From Nocardia brasiliensis NBRC 14402 (GTDB lineage: Bacteria; Actinomycetota; Actinomycetes; Mycobacteriales; Mycobacteriaceae): DNA of 64,000 nt. The translations under genes and the position numbers were made by a program. The notes below the pieces were generated by a model. That model made no database searches and was not told the origin of the DNA. It saw nothing but the letters and a program-made list of their open reading frames with translations. The stretch covers positions 1 through 64,000 of the forward strand of contig NZ_BAFT02000060.1 of assembly GCF_000308475.2 (NCBI RefSeq). Direction: 5' to 3'. Below are positions 16,173-25,514 of this stretch, in pieces. Each line of letters begins with the position of its first letter. Positions within the stretch are counted from its first letter, which is position 1.

Positions 16173-18614
16173 TCAGTTGCGGCCCGCGTTGCGCGCGGTC
16201 CCGCGATGGGCGGGCACGGTGGTGGGGTCTTCCGGCCAAGCGTGTTTGGGATAGCGACCGCGCAAGTCCGCGCGCACCTGTAACCAACCGGCTTGCCAGA
16301 ACGAGGCCAGGTCCGCGGTGACCGCCACCGGTCGCTGTGCCGGAGAGAGCAGGTGCAGGACGATCGGGACGCGGCCGCCGGCCAGGCGCGGCGCGTCCGC
16401 CCAACCGAAAACCTCCTGCACCTTGACCGCGAGCACGGGCGGGTCGGCCGAGTAGTCGAGGCGGGGACGACTACCCGACGGGACCGTCAGCCGTTCCGGT
16501 GCCAATTCGTCCAGCTGGGCGGCCTCCGGCCAAGGCAGTAGCCGGCGCAGTGCCGTTGCGGCATCGATGCGGGCGAGGTCCGCGCGATTGCGGGCGGCGG
16601 CGAGTTCCGGGCCGAGCCAGAGTTCGGTGTCGGCGAGCAACGATGCGTCGTCGACCGCGGGCCACGGCGCGCCGAGGGTGCGATGCAGGAAGTCGAGGCG
16701 GTGCCGCAGCGAGACGGCCTCGGCATGCCAGCGCAGCACCTCGAGGCCGCTCTCGCGCAAGCCGCGACGCACTGCGGCACCGAGCAATTCACGGTCCGGA
16801 TCGCGAATCGGCCGCTCCGACAGCACGATCGCCCCCAGGCGTTCGACCCGACGGGCCACCACATCGCCGTCCACCCAGTCGACCTCGTCCACGGTGCTCA
16901 GCAGGCTCGCCGCCGCGCGGCGCGCCAGCTGTTCGTCGGCAACGGCCGCCAGCCGGACCTGCCCGTCGGAACGCCCCGGATCGCGCGTCGCCACCCCGAC
17001 CGCCAACCACTCCGCCTCGCCCAACCCGGAACCCGGCGGCAATGTGACCGCGGTGCCACCGGCCATGAGGTAGCTGGCCGAGCCCTGCGCACGTCGCCGC
17101 GCGAGCCGTTCCGGATAGGCCAGTGCCACCACGAAAGCCGGATCGTCGCGACCGTCCGTCGTAGCCACCGCGCGGGCCAGCCGAGCCACTTCACGCTGCC
17201 AGCGACCGGGCCGCTCGCGGCGCAGCGTGCGCAGACCGGCCACGAGATCGACACCGGACAGCAGGGTGTCGTCGTCGAGCACGGTCACCACCTCCGCCGC
17301 CGCCCGCGCGCCCACCTCGGTCGCACCGTCGAGCAACGCGCGCGCCAATCGGGGATGCAGACCGATCCCGGCGATGCGCCGCCCACGGTCGGTGACCGTA
17401 CCGTCGTCGTGCACAGCACCCAACGCGCGCAACACTTCCCGGCCCGCCGCCAGCCCACCGGGCGGTGGTACGTCCCACCAGGCCAGGCCGTGGCCGTCGG
17501 CCGTGCCCCAGCACGCCAATTCCAACGCCAGCCGCGTGAGATCCGCCGTCCGGATCTCCGGCTCCGGATACGCGGGCAGGGTGGCGTGCTCGTTTTCCGG
17601 CCAGCACCGCCACACGTGACCGGGGGCCTCGCGCCCGGCGCGGCCCGCGCGCTGTTCGGCGACCGCCGCCGAAACCCGAACTGTCGCAAGCCCGGACAGT
17701 CCGCGCCCCCGATCGATGCGGGGCACCCGTGCCAGTCCCGAATCCACCACGGCCCGGACGCCGGGCACCGTCAGACTCGATTCCGCCACGGCCGTGGCCA
17801 GCACTACCCGCCGCCGAACGCCGGGGCGCAGCGCCGTATCCTGACCCGCCGCGGAGAGCCTGCCGTGCAACGGGACGACATCCACCTCGCTCAGCTCGGC
17901 GAGAAGCGCTGTCGTCCGGCGGATCTCGGCGGCACCGGGTAGAAACACCAGGACATCGCCATCGGTGCCGGCGAGCGCGGCCCGGGTCGCCCGCGCGACC
18001 TGAGCTTCGATCCGCTCCCGGGGCAACTGCGGCAGATACGTCGTCCGCACCGGGTACGTCCGCCCCTCGACCTGCACCACCGGCGCACCGCGGTCGGCGT
18101 CGAGCAGTACCGAAAGTCGTTCGGCCGCAACGGTTGCCGAGGTAGCGAGCACTCGCAGGTCCGGTCGCAGGCCCGCCCGGGCGTCGAGCAGCAAGGCCAG
18201 CAGCAGATCCGCGTCGAGGTGCCGCTCGTGACATTCGTCTAGCATCACGACATCGACGCCGGTCAATTCGGGGTCGCCTTGCAACCGTCGCACCAGCAGT
18301 CCGGAGGTGACCACCTCGATCCGGGTACCCGGCCCGACGCGCCGGTCTCCGCGCACCGAGTACCCGACGGTCTCCCCCACCGACTCGCCGAGCAACGCCG
18401 CCATCCGGGCCGCCGCGGCCCGCGCGGCCAGCCGCCGCGGCTCGGCCACCAGCACCCGCCCGGTGTTCGCCCCCGCCAAAGCCAGCGGCACCAGGGTCGT
18501 CTTGCCCGTCCCCGGCGGCGCGACCAGCACAGCGGTCGCCCGCTCGGCCAACGTCTCGACGAGACCATCGAGTGCGGGGCGGACCGGCAGTTCAGGCAGT
18601 TCGGGCAGTTTCAT
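16173..18614 (-). CDS. hrpB: ATP-dependent helicase HrpB
   Basis: 813 aa DExH-box helicase. Walker A APPGTGKTT at 32-40, DECH box at 126-129, SAT motif near 155, helicase C domain with VVLATAVAESSLTVPGVRAVVDSG and EQRAGRAGR (about 280-340), then the HA2 and HrpB C-terminal domains that end in FGWADAPRLAGGRVPIVLHLLSPAQRPVAVTADLASFW, a hallmark of HrpB. The cellular role is poorly defined in bacteria; RNA remodelling is likely. ATG 18614 (MKLPELPELP) is chosen over an upstream in-frame start because the first residues then match the family. Confidence 0.92.
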   Translation of the reverse strand: MKLPELPELPVRPALDGLVETLAERATAVLVAPPGTGKTTLVPLALAGANTGRVLVAEPRRLAARAAAARMAALLGESVGETVGYSVRGDRRVGPGTRIEVVTSGLLVRRLQGDPELTGVDVVMLDECHERHLDADLLLALLLDARAGLRPDLRVLATSATVAAERLSVLLDADRGAPVVQVEGRTYPVRTTYLPQLPRERIEAQVARATRAALAGTDGDVLVFLPGAAEIRRTTALLAELSEVDVVPLHGRLSAAGQDTALRPGVRRRVVLATAVAESSLTVPGVRAVVDSGLARVPRIDRGRGLSGLATVRVSAAVAEQRAGRAGREAPGHVWRCWPENEHATLPAYPEPEIRTADLTRLALELACWGTADGHGLAWWDVPPPGGLAAGREVLRALGAVHDDGTVTDRGRRIAGIGLHPRLARALLDGATEVGARAAAEVVTVLDDDTLLSGVDLVAGLRTLRRERPGRWQREVARLARAVATTDGRDDPAFVVALAYPERLARRRAQGSASYLMAGGTAVTLPPGSGLGEAEWLAVGVATRDPGRSDGQVRLAAVADEQLARRAAASLLSTVDEVDWVDGDVVARRVERLGAIVLSERPIRDPDRELLGAAVRRGLRESGLEVLRWHAEAVSLRHRLDFLHRTLGAPWPAVDDASLLADTELWLGPELAAARNRADLARIDAATALRRLLPWPEAAQLDELAPERLTVPSGSRPRLDYSADPPVLAVKVQEVFGWADAPRLAGGRVPIVLHLLSPAQRPVAVTADLASFWQAGWLQVRADLRGRYPKHAWPEDPTTVPAHRGTARNAGRN

Positions 18615-18683
18615 CGGCAACCAGTCTGCCGTCGCCGCGCCTCGGCGTGCGCAGCCACCCACCCCGGGCCCGTGCGCGACGGT

Positions 18684-19343
18684 TCAGGGTTCGATCAGCC
18701 CGGCCCGGATGGCGTAGCGGGTCAACGCGAGCCGGTCCCGCAGGCCCAGCTTCTGCATGACGTTGGCCCGGTGCCGGTCGACGGTCTTCACGCTGATGAA
18801 CAGCTCACCGGCGATCTCCCGCGAGGAGAATCCCTCGGCGACGAGTTTGACCACCTCCTCCTCGCGCGGCGTGAGGATGCTGCGCGGCAACGCCTCGCCG
18901 TCGCGGGCCCGGTGCAACCAGTCGCGGATCAGCGAATTGACCGCGCCCGGGTACAGATACGACTCGCCGCGCAGGGTGGCCCGGCAGGCTTCGAGCAGGT
19001 CACGGTCGGCCACGGATTTCAAGACATAACCGGAAGCGCCGACGCGCAGGGATTCGAAGAAGTACTGCTCGTTGTCGTACATCGAGAGCATGAGAATCCG
19101 CACCTGCGGGTTGCTGCCCGCGATCTCGCGGGCGGCCTGGATCCCGGTCAGCCGCGGCATCGCGATATCGAGGATCGCCAGATCGACCGGTGTGGCGGCG
19201 ATCTGCTGGATCGCGTCGTAGCCGTTGGCCGCCTCGGCGACCACGGTGAGATCGGGTTCGGCGTCGAGGATCAGCCGCAGACCCGAACGCACCAGGGCGT
19301 GGTCGTCGGCGAGCAGGATGCGGGCCGGTGCCGCGGTCGTCAC
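18684..19343 (-). CDS. NarL/FixJ-family response regulator
   Basis: 219 aa. Receiver domain (about 8-125) with phospho-acceptor Asp59 in LAILDIAMP, acidic pair DD at 13-14 and Lys in YVLKSV; LuxR-type HTH (about 150-215: LTPREEEVVKLVAEGFSSREIAGELFISVKTVDRHR). Its GTG start overlaps the TGA of the histidine kinase gene (GTGA), so both are made together. Target genes are unknown; the divergent operon at 20531 is the nearest candidate. Confidence 0.92.
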   Translation of the reverse strand: MTTAAPARILLADDHALVRSGLRLILDAEPDLTVVAEAANGYDAIQQIAATPVDLAILDIAMPRLTGIQAAREIAGSNPQVRILMLSMYDNEQYFFESLRVGASGYVLKSVADRDLLEACRATLRGESYLYPGAVNSLIRDWLHRARDGEALPRSILTPREEEVVKLVAEGFSSREIAGELFISVKTVDRHRANVMQKLGLRDRLALTRYAIRAGLIEP

Positions 19344-20353
19344 GAGCTACCTCCTGAACGGTGCTGCGGGATGGTCACGCACACCTCGGTGCCGTATCCG
19401 GGCGCCGAATCGATCACCAGCGTGGCGTCCACCAGCAAGGCCCGCTCGCGCATGCCACGGACGCCCGCACCGTCCTCGACCACGCCGCCGCGTCCGTCGT
19501 CGCGGACCCGCAGCACCAACGTGTCGTCCTGCGCGGCCAGGCTCAGGCGCACCGCGGTCGCCTGCGCGTGCCTGGCGATATTGGTCAAGCTCTCCTGCGC
19601 GATGCGATAGCAGACCAGCTCGACCTCTTCCGCGAGCCGCGGCAGATCGCGATCCACCGTGCGCGCCACCGTGATTCCCGCCGTGCCGGCGAATTCGCCG
19701 CACAGCGCGGCGAGCGCGCTCGCCAACCCCAGATCGTCGAGCACGTCCGGGCGCAGCCGCCGGGCGATATTGCGGACCTCGTCGAGACACCCGCGCACGG
19801 TCTCCTGCGCGCCGTGCAACACCTCGGCCACGTCGGCGGGCGAACGGTCGGCGGCCCGTTTCATCGAAAGCAGTGCGACGGTGAGACTTTGGCCGATCTC
19901 GTCGTGCAGCTCACGGGCGATCCGGCGGCGTTCGCCCTCCTGCGCGGCCAGCGCCGACGCGCTCGCCGCGGTGCGTTCGGTGGCCAGCCGATCGACCATC
20001 GCGTTGAACGTATCGATCAGGCGGGACAGATCACCGTTGCCGCGGTCGTCGAACCGGCCGCTACGGCGCAACGGATCCACCCGATCCATCGAGGCGATCA
20101 ATCCGTCCAGCGGCGCCAGGCTCGTCCGCAGCAGCAGCGCGTTCGCCGCCAGGATGACCGCGAGGCCGATCAGCAACACCGGGACCTCGGTCAGCCGCAC
20201 CCGGGCCGACACCGTCGCCGGGGACAGCGCCAGCACCAAGGTGCCGAGCGTGAAGACCGCTCCGTTGATCAGGAAGATCCGCCGGAACAGGGCCTGGGCC
20301 GGCGTACGCGGCCCCCGCCGGAACACGCTGGCGGCACTGTCCGGTCGGTCCAT
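19340..20353 (-). CDS. Membrane sensor histidine kinase, HisKA_3 type
   Basis: 337 aa. Two membrane helices (about 24-45 and 57-76) bracket a very short external loop, then a HAMP-like linker, a HisKA_3 dimerisation helix with the phospho-accepting His150 in ERRRIARELHDEIGQS, and a HATPase domain (NIARHAQAT N-box, DDGRGG G1 box). The tiny external loop suggests sensing in or at the membrane. ATG 20353 follows ACTGGGAGG closely. Partner of the response regulator with which it overlaps by 4 bases. Confidence 0.9.
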   Translation of the reverse strand: MDRPDSAASVFRRGPRTPAQALFRRIFLINGAVFTLGTLVLALSPATVSARVRLTEVPVLLIGLAVILAANALLLRTSLAPLDGLIASMDRVDPLRRSGRFDDRGNGDLSRLIDTFNAMVDRLATERTAASASALAAQEGERRRIARELHDEIGQSLTVALLSMKRAADRSPADVAEVLHGAQETVRGCLDEVRNIARRLRPDVLDDLGLASALAALCGEFAGTAGITVARTVDRDLPRLAEEVELVCYRIAQESLTNIARHAQATAVRLSLAAQDDTLVLRVRDDGRGGVVEDGAGVRGMRERALLVDATLVIDSAPGYGTEVCVTIPQHRSGGSS

Positions 20354-20462
20354 CCTCCCAGTCTGTCCGCCGGTGCACGCCGGTGTCCATGGGGTCTGAC
20401 ACCCATTCCGCGACCGCCCGACTACATAGCCGCCACCTGCGGAGATGAGTAACAGCACCGAT

Positions 20463-20485
20463 GGTCGGCACACCCGGTGCCGACC
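20463..20485. repeat. Perfect 9-bp inverted repeat in the divergent promoter region
   Basis: GGTCGGCAC (20463-20471) and GTGCCGACC (20477-20485) flank a 5-base loop, 45 bases before the KhtT-like start codon. It could be an operator dyad, perhaps for the neighbouring response regulator, or a hairpin in the leader of the 20531 operon. Confidence 0.5.
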
Positions 20486-20530
20486 GAGACTGAGATCGGA
20501 AACCACGGGACCGCAGGAGGAGTATCCGGC

Positions 20531-20803
20531 ATGGATGTCGATCGCACGACGGTGCCGGGACGAGGCACCGTGCACCATTTCCTGGCCCGCGGCGGCGCGC
20601 GTTTCGCCCTGCTCACCGCCTCCGACGGCGACAAGCACGTGCTCGTCTACGACGACACCGGCGACGAACCGGTGCAGATCGTCGCGCTCGAACCCGACGA
20701 AGCCGACCAGTTCGCCGCACTCCTGCACAGCGCCCCGCTCCCCGATCGGGTGGCCCGCCTCGAACGGCTGCTCGACACCCTCGCCGACGATCGGAACCGG
20801 TGA
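20531..20803 (+). CDS. KhtT-like antiporter regulatory domain protein
   Basis: 90 aa. RTTVPGRGTVHHFLARGG...VLVYDDTGDEPVQIVALEPDEADQFAALL resembles the N-terminal domain of cation:proton antiporter regulatory subunits (KhtT/AmhM), but the RCK_C (TrkA-C) ligand-binding domain that normally follows is absent; the protein ends DTLADDRNR. AGGAGG precedes ATG 20531. Its TGA overlaps the ATG of the CBS gene (TGATG), and a permease gene follows, so it is likely a regulatory subunit of that transport operon. Function by resemblance only. Confidence 0.65.
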   Translation: MDVDRTTVPGRGTVHHFLARGGARFALLTASDGDKHVLVYDDTGDEPVQIVALEPDEADQFAALLHSAPLPDRVARLERLLDTLADDRNR

Positions 20804-21300
20804 TGCCCACCTTTCCCCCGCACGCGCAACGGGACCTAGCCATGCAAGCACGTGAGATCGCGATCCAGTTGCCCACCGTCCGGGTGGCCGACCCCGTCGC
20901 CAAGGCCATGCGGTTGATGGTGGTCAATCGACTACCCGGAATGATCGTCGTCGACGACGCGGACCGGCCGATCGCCGTGCTGCCCGGCACCCAGGTGCTG
21001 CGGCTGGCCATCCCGAGCTCGTATCAGAACGACCCGGCACTGGTCCGCACGATCGACGAGCTGCACGCCGAACTCTTCTGGCAGGAACCCGGCCGCTGGA
21101 CGGTCGGCGACTGCCTGCCCGAGACCATCGCCAAACCTGCCGCCGTCCGCCCTGACGCCACCCTGCTCGAGGTCGCGGCGCTGATGGCGCAGAAGCACAG
21201 TCCGCTGGTCGCGGTCGTCGACCGGGATCGCACGCTGCTCGGCGCGGTAACGCTGGAGCGGCTGCTGCTGAGCCTGGCCATCGCCGGACCCGAGGACTGA
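20803..21300 (+). CDS. Stand-alone CBS-domain (Bateman) protein
   Basis: About 165 aa with two CBS motifs: VRVADPVAKAMRLMVVNRLPGMIVVDDADRPIAVLPG (about 27-63) and VRPDATLLEVAALMAQKHSPLVAVVDRDRTLLGAVT (about 108-143). Such proteins bind adenine nucleotides or cyclic dinucleotides and gate a partner. ATG 20803 overlaps the upstream stop (coupled); ATG 20842 (MQAREIAIQL) is a reasonable alternative nearer the domain. It sits between a KhtT-like domain and an SLC13-type permease and probably regulates the latter. Confidence 0.75.
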   Translation: MPTFPPHAQRDLAMQAREIAIQLPTVRVADPVAKAMRLMVVNRLPGMIVVDDADRPIAVLPGTQVLRLAIPSSYQNDPALVRTIDELHAELFWQEPGRWTVGDCLPETIAKPAAVRPDATLLEVAALMAQKHSPLVAVVDRDRTLLGAVTLERLLLSLAIAGPED

Positions 21301-21320
21301 GCCCGCCGGGGCCGCACGAG

Positions 21321-22613
21321 GTGATCGGCGTGAATCAGCTACTGGCCCTGACCATTTTCGTCGGCGCCTTCTGGTGTATCGCCACCGAACGCGCCGACAA
21401 GGTCAAGATCGTGCTAGTCGCGGCGGGGCTGATGACGGTGCTCGGGCTGGTGCCGGGCGAGCAGGTGTTCTACTCCGCGCACAACGGCATCGACTGGAAC
21501 GTCATCTTCCTGCTGCTCGGCATGATGATCATCGTCGGCGTCGTCAAACACACCGGACTGTTCGACTTCCTGGCGATCTGGGCGGCAAAACGTTCCCGCG
21601 GCAAGCCGTTTCGGCTCATGGTGATGCTGATGGTGATCACCGCCGTCGCCTCGCCGCTGCTCGACAACGTCACCATCATCATGCTCGTCGCGCCGGTGAC
21701 GATCGTCGTGTGCGATCGACTGCGGCTGCCCGCGCAACCCTTTCTCATCGCCGAGATCCTCGCCGCCAACATCGGCGGTGCGGCGACCCTGGTCGGCGAT
21801 CCGCCCAACATCATCATCGGCAGCCGGGCCGGGCTGAGCTTCAACGATTTCCTGGTGCACATGGCGCCGGCCGTCACGGTCATCTTCGTGCTGTTCGTGC
21901 TGTTCACCCGCTGGTTGTTCCGCAGGCATCTACGCCACGATTCCGCGCACATCGAGGTCGTGATGGCGCTGCACGAGCGGCGCGCCATCACCGACCCCAG
22001 GCTCCTCGCCCGCTCCATGCTGGTGCTCGCCGCCGTCGTCCTCGGTTTCGGGCTGCACTCGGTGTTCCATATCGCGCCCTCGGTCATCGCACTGCTCGGC
22101 GCCGGTGCGATGGTGCTGATCTCCGATCTCGAGGTGGGCGATATTCTCCGCGAAGTCGAATGGGGCACACTGGTTTTCTTCATGGGACTGTTCGTCATGG
22201 TGGCCGGGTTGGTGCACACCGGCGTGATCGACCGCATCGGCGACGCCGCCGTCACCGCGTTCGGCGACAACCCGCTACTAGCCTCTGCCACACTGGTTTT
22301 CGGTTCCGCCGTAGTCGCCGCATTCATCGACAACATCCCCTACACGACCACCATGGCGCCCGTCGTCGAAGGCTTGGTCGCCGAGACGCCGAACCCGGTG
22401 CACGGGCAAGCACTCTGGTGGTCGTTCGCGTTCGGCGCCGACTTCAGCGGCAACGGCACCGCGGTCGCCGCCAGCGCCAATGTCGTCGCCCTCGACATCG
22501 CCCGCCGCGCCGGCCACCCCATCACCTTCTGGACCTTCACCAAATACGGCATCCTCGTCACCGCCCTGAGCACCACCCTCGCCTGGACCTACCTCTGGGT
22601 GCGCTATTTCTGA
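21321..22613 (+). CDS. SLC13/ArsB/NhaD-type ion permease
   Basis: 430 aa with about eleven to twelve membrane helices. Family motifs: LLGMMIIVGVVKHTGLFDFLA (about 64-84), LDNVTIIMLVAPVTIVV (about 114-130), the duplicated hairpin ILAANIGGAATLVGDPPNIIIGS (about 148-170) and SAVVAAFIDNIPYTTTMAP (about 331-349). These belong to the ion-transporter superfamily that includes arsenite pumps, NhaD Na+/H+ antiporters and citrate/sulfate carriers. Given the KhtT-like and CBS partners, a regulated Na+/K+:H+ antiporter is my best inference. GTG start, 20 bases after the CBS gene. Confidence 0.8.
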   Translation: MIGVNQLLALTIFVGAFWCIATERADKVKIVLVAAGLMTVLGLVPGEQVFYSAHNGIDWNVIFLLLGMMIIVGVVKHTGLFDFLAIWAAKRSRGKPFRLMVMLMVITAVASPLLDNVTIIMLVAPVTIVVCDRLRLPAQPFLIAEILAANIGGAATLVGDPPNIIIGSRAGLSFNDFLVHMAPAVTVIFVLFVLFTRWLFRRHLRHDSAHIEVVMALHERRAITDPRLLARSMLVLAAVVLGFGLHSVFHIAPSVIALLGAGAMVLISDLEVGDILREVEWGTLVFFMGLFVMVAGLVHTGVIDRIGDAAVTAFGDNPLLASATLVFGSAVVAAFIDNIPYTTTMAPVVEGLVAETPNPVHGQALWWSFAFGADFSGNGTAVAASANVVALDIARRAGHPITFWTFTKYGILVTALSTTLAWTYLWVRYF

Positions 22614-22637
22614 ACGCACCGGCGGCACCGCGCGGCG

Positions 22638-24149
22638 TCAATAGACGTACACCACAGCGTCCTTGCCGCCGCTGCAACTGACGAGGCCCGCTTCCGCTGT
22701 GCACACCATGGAGTAGGTGAGTCCGGTGACCGGACTGAAGGCGACGACCACGCGAGGCCGAGGCGCCGGTGGACCGCTGGCGGCGTAGGCGCGACGTACC
22801 TCCTCGGCAAACGCGCAGGAAGTGACGGTGGTGCCCGCCGCCGAGGCGGTGAAAGCGCCGGTTCGGCCGAAGACCGGCGCGCACGGCGTCGCGCCCGGCG
22901 GCAGATCCCCTGCCACAACCGCAGGCACCGCGGGCACCGCGACGGTGCTGTGCTTGCCCGACCCGACCGGCGCCCCGTTCGGCGTGGGCTGGGCACCACT
23001 TCTGGTCTCAGGTTCGACGGCAATCAACGAAGTCACGACTCCGCCGAGGGCGATAACGGCCACCAAAAGCAAGCCGAGGACGATCGATACGGCACGAGAC
23101 CGCCTCGTCGAAACAGGAAGCGGCGCAACGCGGAACGGAGCACTCGCGTACAAGATGCCCGCCGGCTGGGCCGAACCGCCTGTGCGCGCGATGATCTCAG
23201 CCGCAGAACCTAAGCCACTGGTCGGTCGCGTCAAGGTGGCCGCATAAGCAGGCGTTGCGCCGACCGTGGTGGGTACCTCCTGACTGTCGATCGCCGTTAC
23301 CTTGTCCAGTCGTGGTGCGGACAACGCCGCGCGTGCCGCGCGGGCCAAATCACCGGCGGTGGGATAACGAGCCTCCGGATCCTTCGCCATACCGCGCGCG
23401 ACGACAGCGTCGAGAGCAGCCGGAATGCCTGGTCGGCTGATGCTGAGCCGGGGTGGCGCAGATATGAGGTGCGCCTTCACAACATGACTGACACTCGACG
23501 CGGGGAAAGGTCGCTCGCCGCTCAGGATTTCGACGAGCACACAAGCGAGTGAGTAAACGTCTACGCGGCTGGTGACCGGTGCATCGTCGAACCGCTCGGG
23601 AGCCATATAGCCGTACGAGCCGATCGCAGATGCCGCAGCGGTGAGGCCGGGGTCGGCTGCGGAGCAGGCAATACCGAAATCCACCAGATAGGCGAAATCG
23701 TCACTGGTCACCAGGATGTTCTCCGGCTTGACGTCGCGGTGGATCAAGGCCTCCGCGTGCGCCGCATCCAATGCGGCTGCGACCTGTTCGATGAGGGCGA
23801 CTGCACGAGCCGGTGCGATCGGTCCGTACCCGACCAACGTCCGCAGGCTGTGCCCGCGCACGAGTCGCATGTCGATATAGAGTTCACCGTCGATCTCGCC
23901 CCAGTCATGGATCGGAACGACATGCGGTTCTTGCACGCGAGCGGCCGCGCGTGATTCCCGACGAAACCGTTCCTGAAACGTTGTGTCCTTCGCCAACGTT
24001 TTTGGCAAGATCTTCACCGCGACCGCGCGGCTCTTTGCCGTGTCGAAAGCCTCATACACCTCCCCCATGCCGCCGCGACCGAGCAGCGCACGCAACTCGT
24101 AATGACCGAACTGCATGCCGACTCGGCTTTCCGCGGTCGATCGGTCCAC
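22638..24149 (-). CDS. PknE-like transmembrane Ser/Thr protein kinase
   Basis: 503 aa. Kinase domain about 17-275: glycine loop LGRGGMGEVYEA (23-34), Lys46 in VAVKIL, HRDVKPEN at 137-144, DFG at 157-159, APE at 183-185. A Pro/Ala-rich juxtamembrane part leads to one membrane helix (about 353-377), then an external domain of about 125 aa with four Cys residues, probably disulfide-bonded. Layout and N-terminus (MDRSTAESRVGMQFGHYEL) resemble mycobacterial PknE/PknH. GTG 24149 is chosen because AAAGAGG lies 7 bases upstream; longer reading upstream lacks family similarity. It is convergent with the SLC13 gene. Confidence 0.9.
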   Translation of the reverse strand: MDRSTAESRVGMQFGHYELRALLGRGGMGEVYEAFDTAKSRAVAVKILPKTLAKDTTFQERFRRESRAAARVQEPHVVPIHDWGEIDGELYIDMRLVRGHSLRTLVGYGPIAPARAVALIEQVAAALDAAHAEALIHRDVKPENILVTSDDFAYLVDFGIACSAADPGLTAAASAIGSYGYMAPERFDDAPVTSRVDVYSLACVLVEILSGERPFPASSVSHVVKAHLISAPPRLSISRPGIPAALDAVVARGMAKDPEARYPTAGDLARAARAALSAPRLDKVTAIDSQEVPTTVGATPAYAATLTRPTSGLGSAAEIIARTGGSAQPAGILYASAPFRVAPLPVSTRRSRAVSIVLGLLLVAVIALGGVVTSLIAVEPETRSGAQPTPNGAPVGSGKHSTVAVPAVPAVVAGDLPPGATPCAPVFGRTGAFTASAAGTTVTSCAFAEEVRRAYAASGPPAPRPRVVVAFSPVTGLTYSMVCTAEAGLVSCSGGKDAVVYVY

Positions 24150-24551
24150 TGCGAGCCTCTTTCGGATGCACGACAGAGGCAGCGATTTCTCGCGCCATTG
24201 ATACAACATTGTCGTCCAAGCGAAATCTTCGCCGATTGTCCCGCGTCCTCTGCCGGGGGATGAAATGAACAGTGCCGCAATCCTATCCGGCGGGGCCACA
24301 ACCTGCCTATCCATCGAACAATCGACACCCCGAGTGCACCGGCCTAGTCAACTCTGCGATCTACCCCCATAACTCCGGCAGCTAACAAACCTACAGATCC
24401 GACTTAAAGATGTTGGGGCAAAGCCATTTTCGCGTATTCAGCTGCGGCTTATAGTTTACGCATCGGGGCGTTTCTGTCAGTACTGTCGACGCCGCCGGGC
24501 CGTGCGGTGGAGCCCGTTCGTTGATATTCGGAGGTCTTCAGGTCAAGCCTG
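24150..24551. other. AT-richer intergenic region with a weak promoter candidate
   Basis: The 402 bases between the kinase and the broken protease gene are visibly less GC-rich than the surroundings. TATAGT at 24450-24455 with TTTTCG 17 bases upstream is a weak + strand promoter candidate for the protease gene, and GGAGG at 24530-24534 lies 17 bases before the ATG at 24552, too far for a normal ribosome site. No gene is supported. Confidence 0.35.
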
Positions 24552-25257
24552 ATGTGGGCGCCTCACGCCAACAACAAGATTCATGAGCCCGGGATCGAAA
24601 ACGCGGTCAAGCATCTGGACGCGACGCCCGGTCTGAACATCGTGCTCGAGCCGGGAACGGGCAATGGCGCGATCGATATCAGCAACGAACGCTTCCAGGG
24701 CGACGTCGCGGGTTTGGGCGGCTGGGACAACGGTCCGTTCGTCAAACTCGACCCCAAGAACAGCAGCTTCGACCCCGCCGACCGCACCGAGATCGCCGGA
24801 CACGAACTACTGCACGCCATCGGCCTCGATCACAACGAGAGCGAATACAGCATCATGGCCAGCGTCGTCAACCGGTGCGGTGAGGGACCCAGCCCACTGG
24901 GCAAAGCGAAGTCGGCGAACTCAACAAGATGTATCAGCGCGAAAAGCCGAAAATTCGGAGTCACCCTCCGACAGCACCCCGCAGAAAGGCGATCCCGATG
25001 ATCGGCCGACCCGTCCTGGCACACCCCGGCCGAAACCGGAGAAACCGAGCGGCGACTACACCGACCTGTTCGGCGATGGCAGCGATGCGTCGCGCCCGGA
25101 CAAGGCGGGCGACGGATTCGACTGGTTCGGCGACAGCGGCACCCGCGCGTCCGACAGCGGCACCGGCTTGTTCGACATCGGCGACACGCTCGATACCGCC
25201 GCGTGGTCCGGCGGCGGCAATCAGTTCGCTGACCTCGCCGGTGCCGGCCTGTTCTGA
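24552..25257 (+). pseudogene. Frameshifted matrixin-like metzincin metalloprotease
   Basis: The frame from 24552 encodes a matrixin-type protease core: ...GNGAIDISNERFQGDVAGLGGW, then GHELLHAIGLDH (the HExxHxxGxxH zinc motif, about residues 95-106) and a Met-turn SIM. After GPSPLG at about 24902 the sense continues in another frame as SEVGELNKMYQREKPK, the usual metzincin closing helix, and from about 24950 in the third frame as SPSDSTPQKGDPDD... to an Asp/Gly-rich tail ending AGAGLF at 25257. Two single-base losses, one at GGGCAAAG and one in the A-rich GAAAAGCCGAAAATT, explain this. The first beta-strand and signal peptide are also missing, so the gene is decayed or contains sequencing errors. 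Original product probably a small secreted zinc protease. Confidence 0.6.
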
Positions 25258-25356
25258 CACCGGCGGTGGACACAAGTCACATCCGTCCATGTTTGACCCT
25301 CGCGTAACAGGGAATCGCAGCAATACACCACGCCCGATTTTCCGGAGGTCAATCTC

Positions 25357-25494
25357 ATGGCTGTATCGCGCACCGACCGCAACGAACCGGCCCTCATCGA
25401 CACCGTGCCCGGAATGCTGCTGGCGCTGCTGCTGATGGTGGTGATCGCCGCGATCGGGCTGAGTTACTCGCTCACCGCCGCGATCCCGGCGTGA
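25357..25494 (+). CDS. Small single-span membrane protein, 45 aa
   Basis: ATG 25357 follows GGAGG by 9 bases. The peptide starts MAVSRTDRNEPALIDTVPG and continues into one strongly hydrophobic segment (LLALLLMVVIAAIGLSYSL, about 21-39), ending ATIPA-like residues before TGA. The polar N-terminus and single helix suggest a small inner-membrane protein. I do not recognise a family. It sits between the broken protease gene and the convergent monooxygenase operon; both the ribosome site and the clean helix support it as real. Confidence 0.6.
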   Translation: MAVSRTDRNEPALIDTVPGMLLALLLMVVIAAIGLSYSLTAAIPA

Positions 25495-25514
25495 CGCGCG
25501 CGCGGCTCGTCCGG

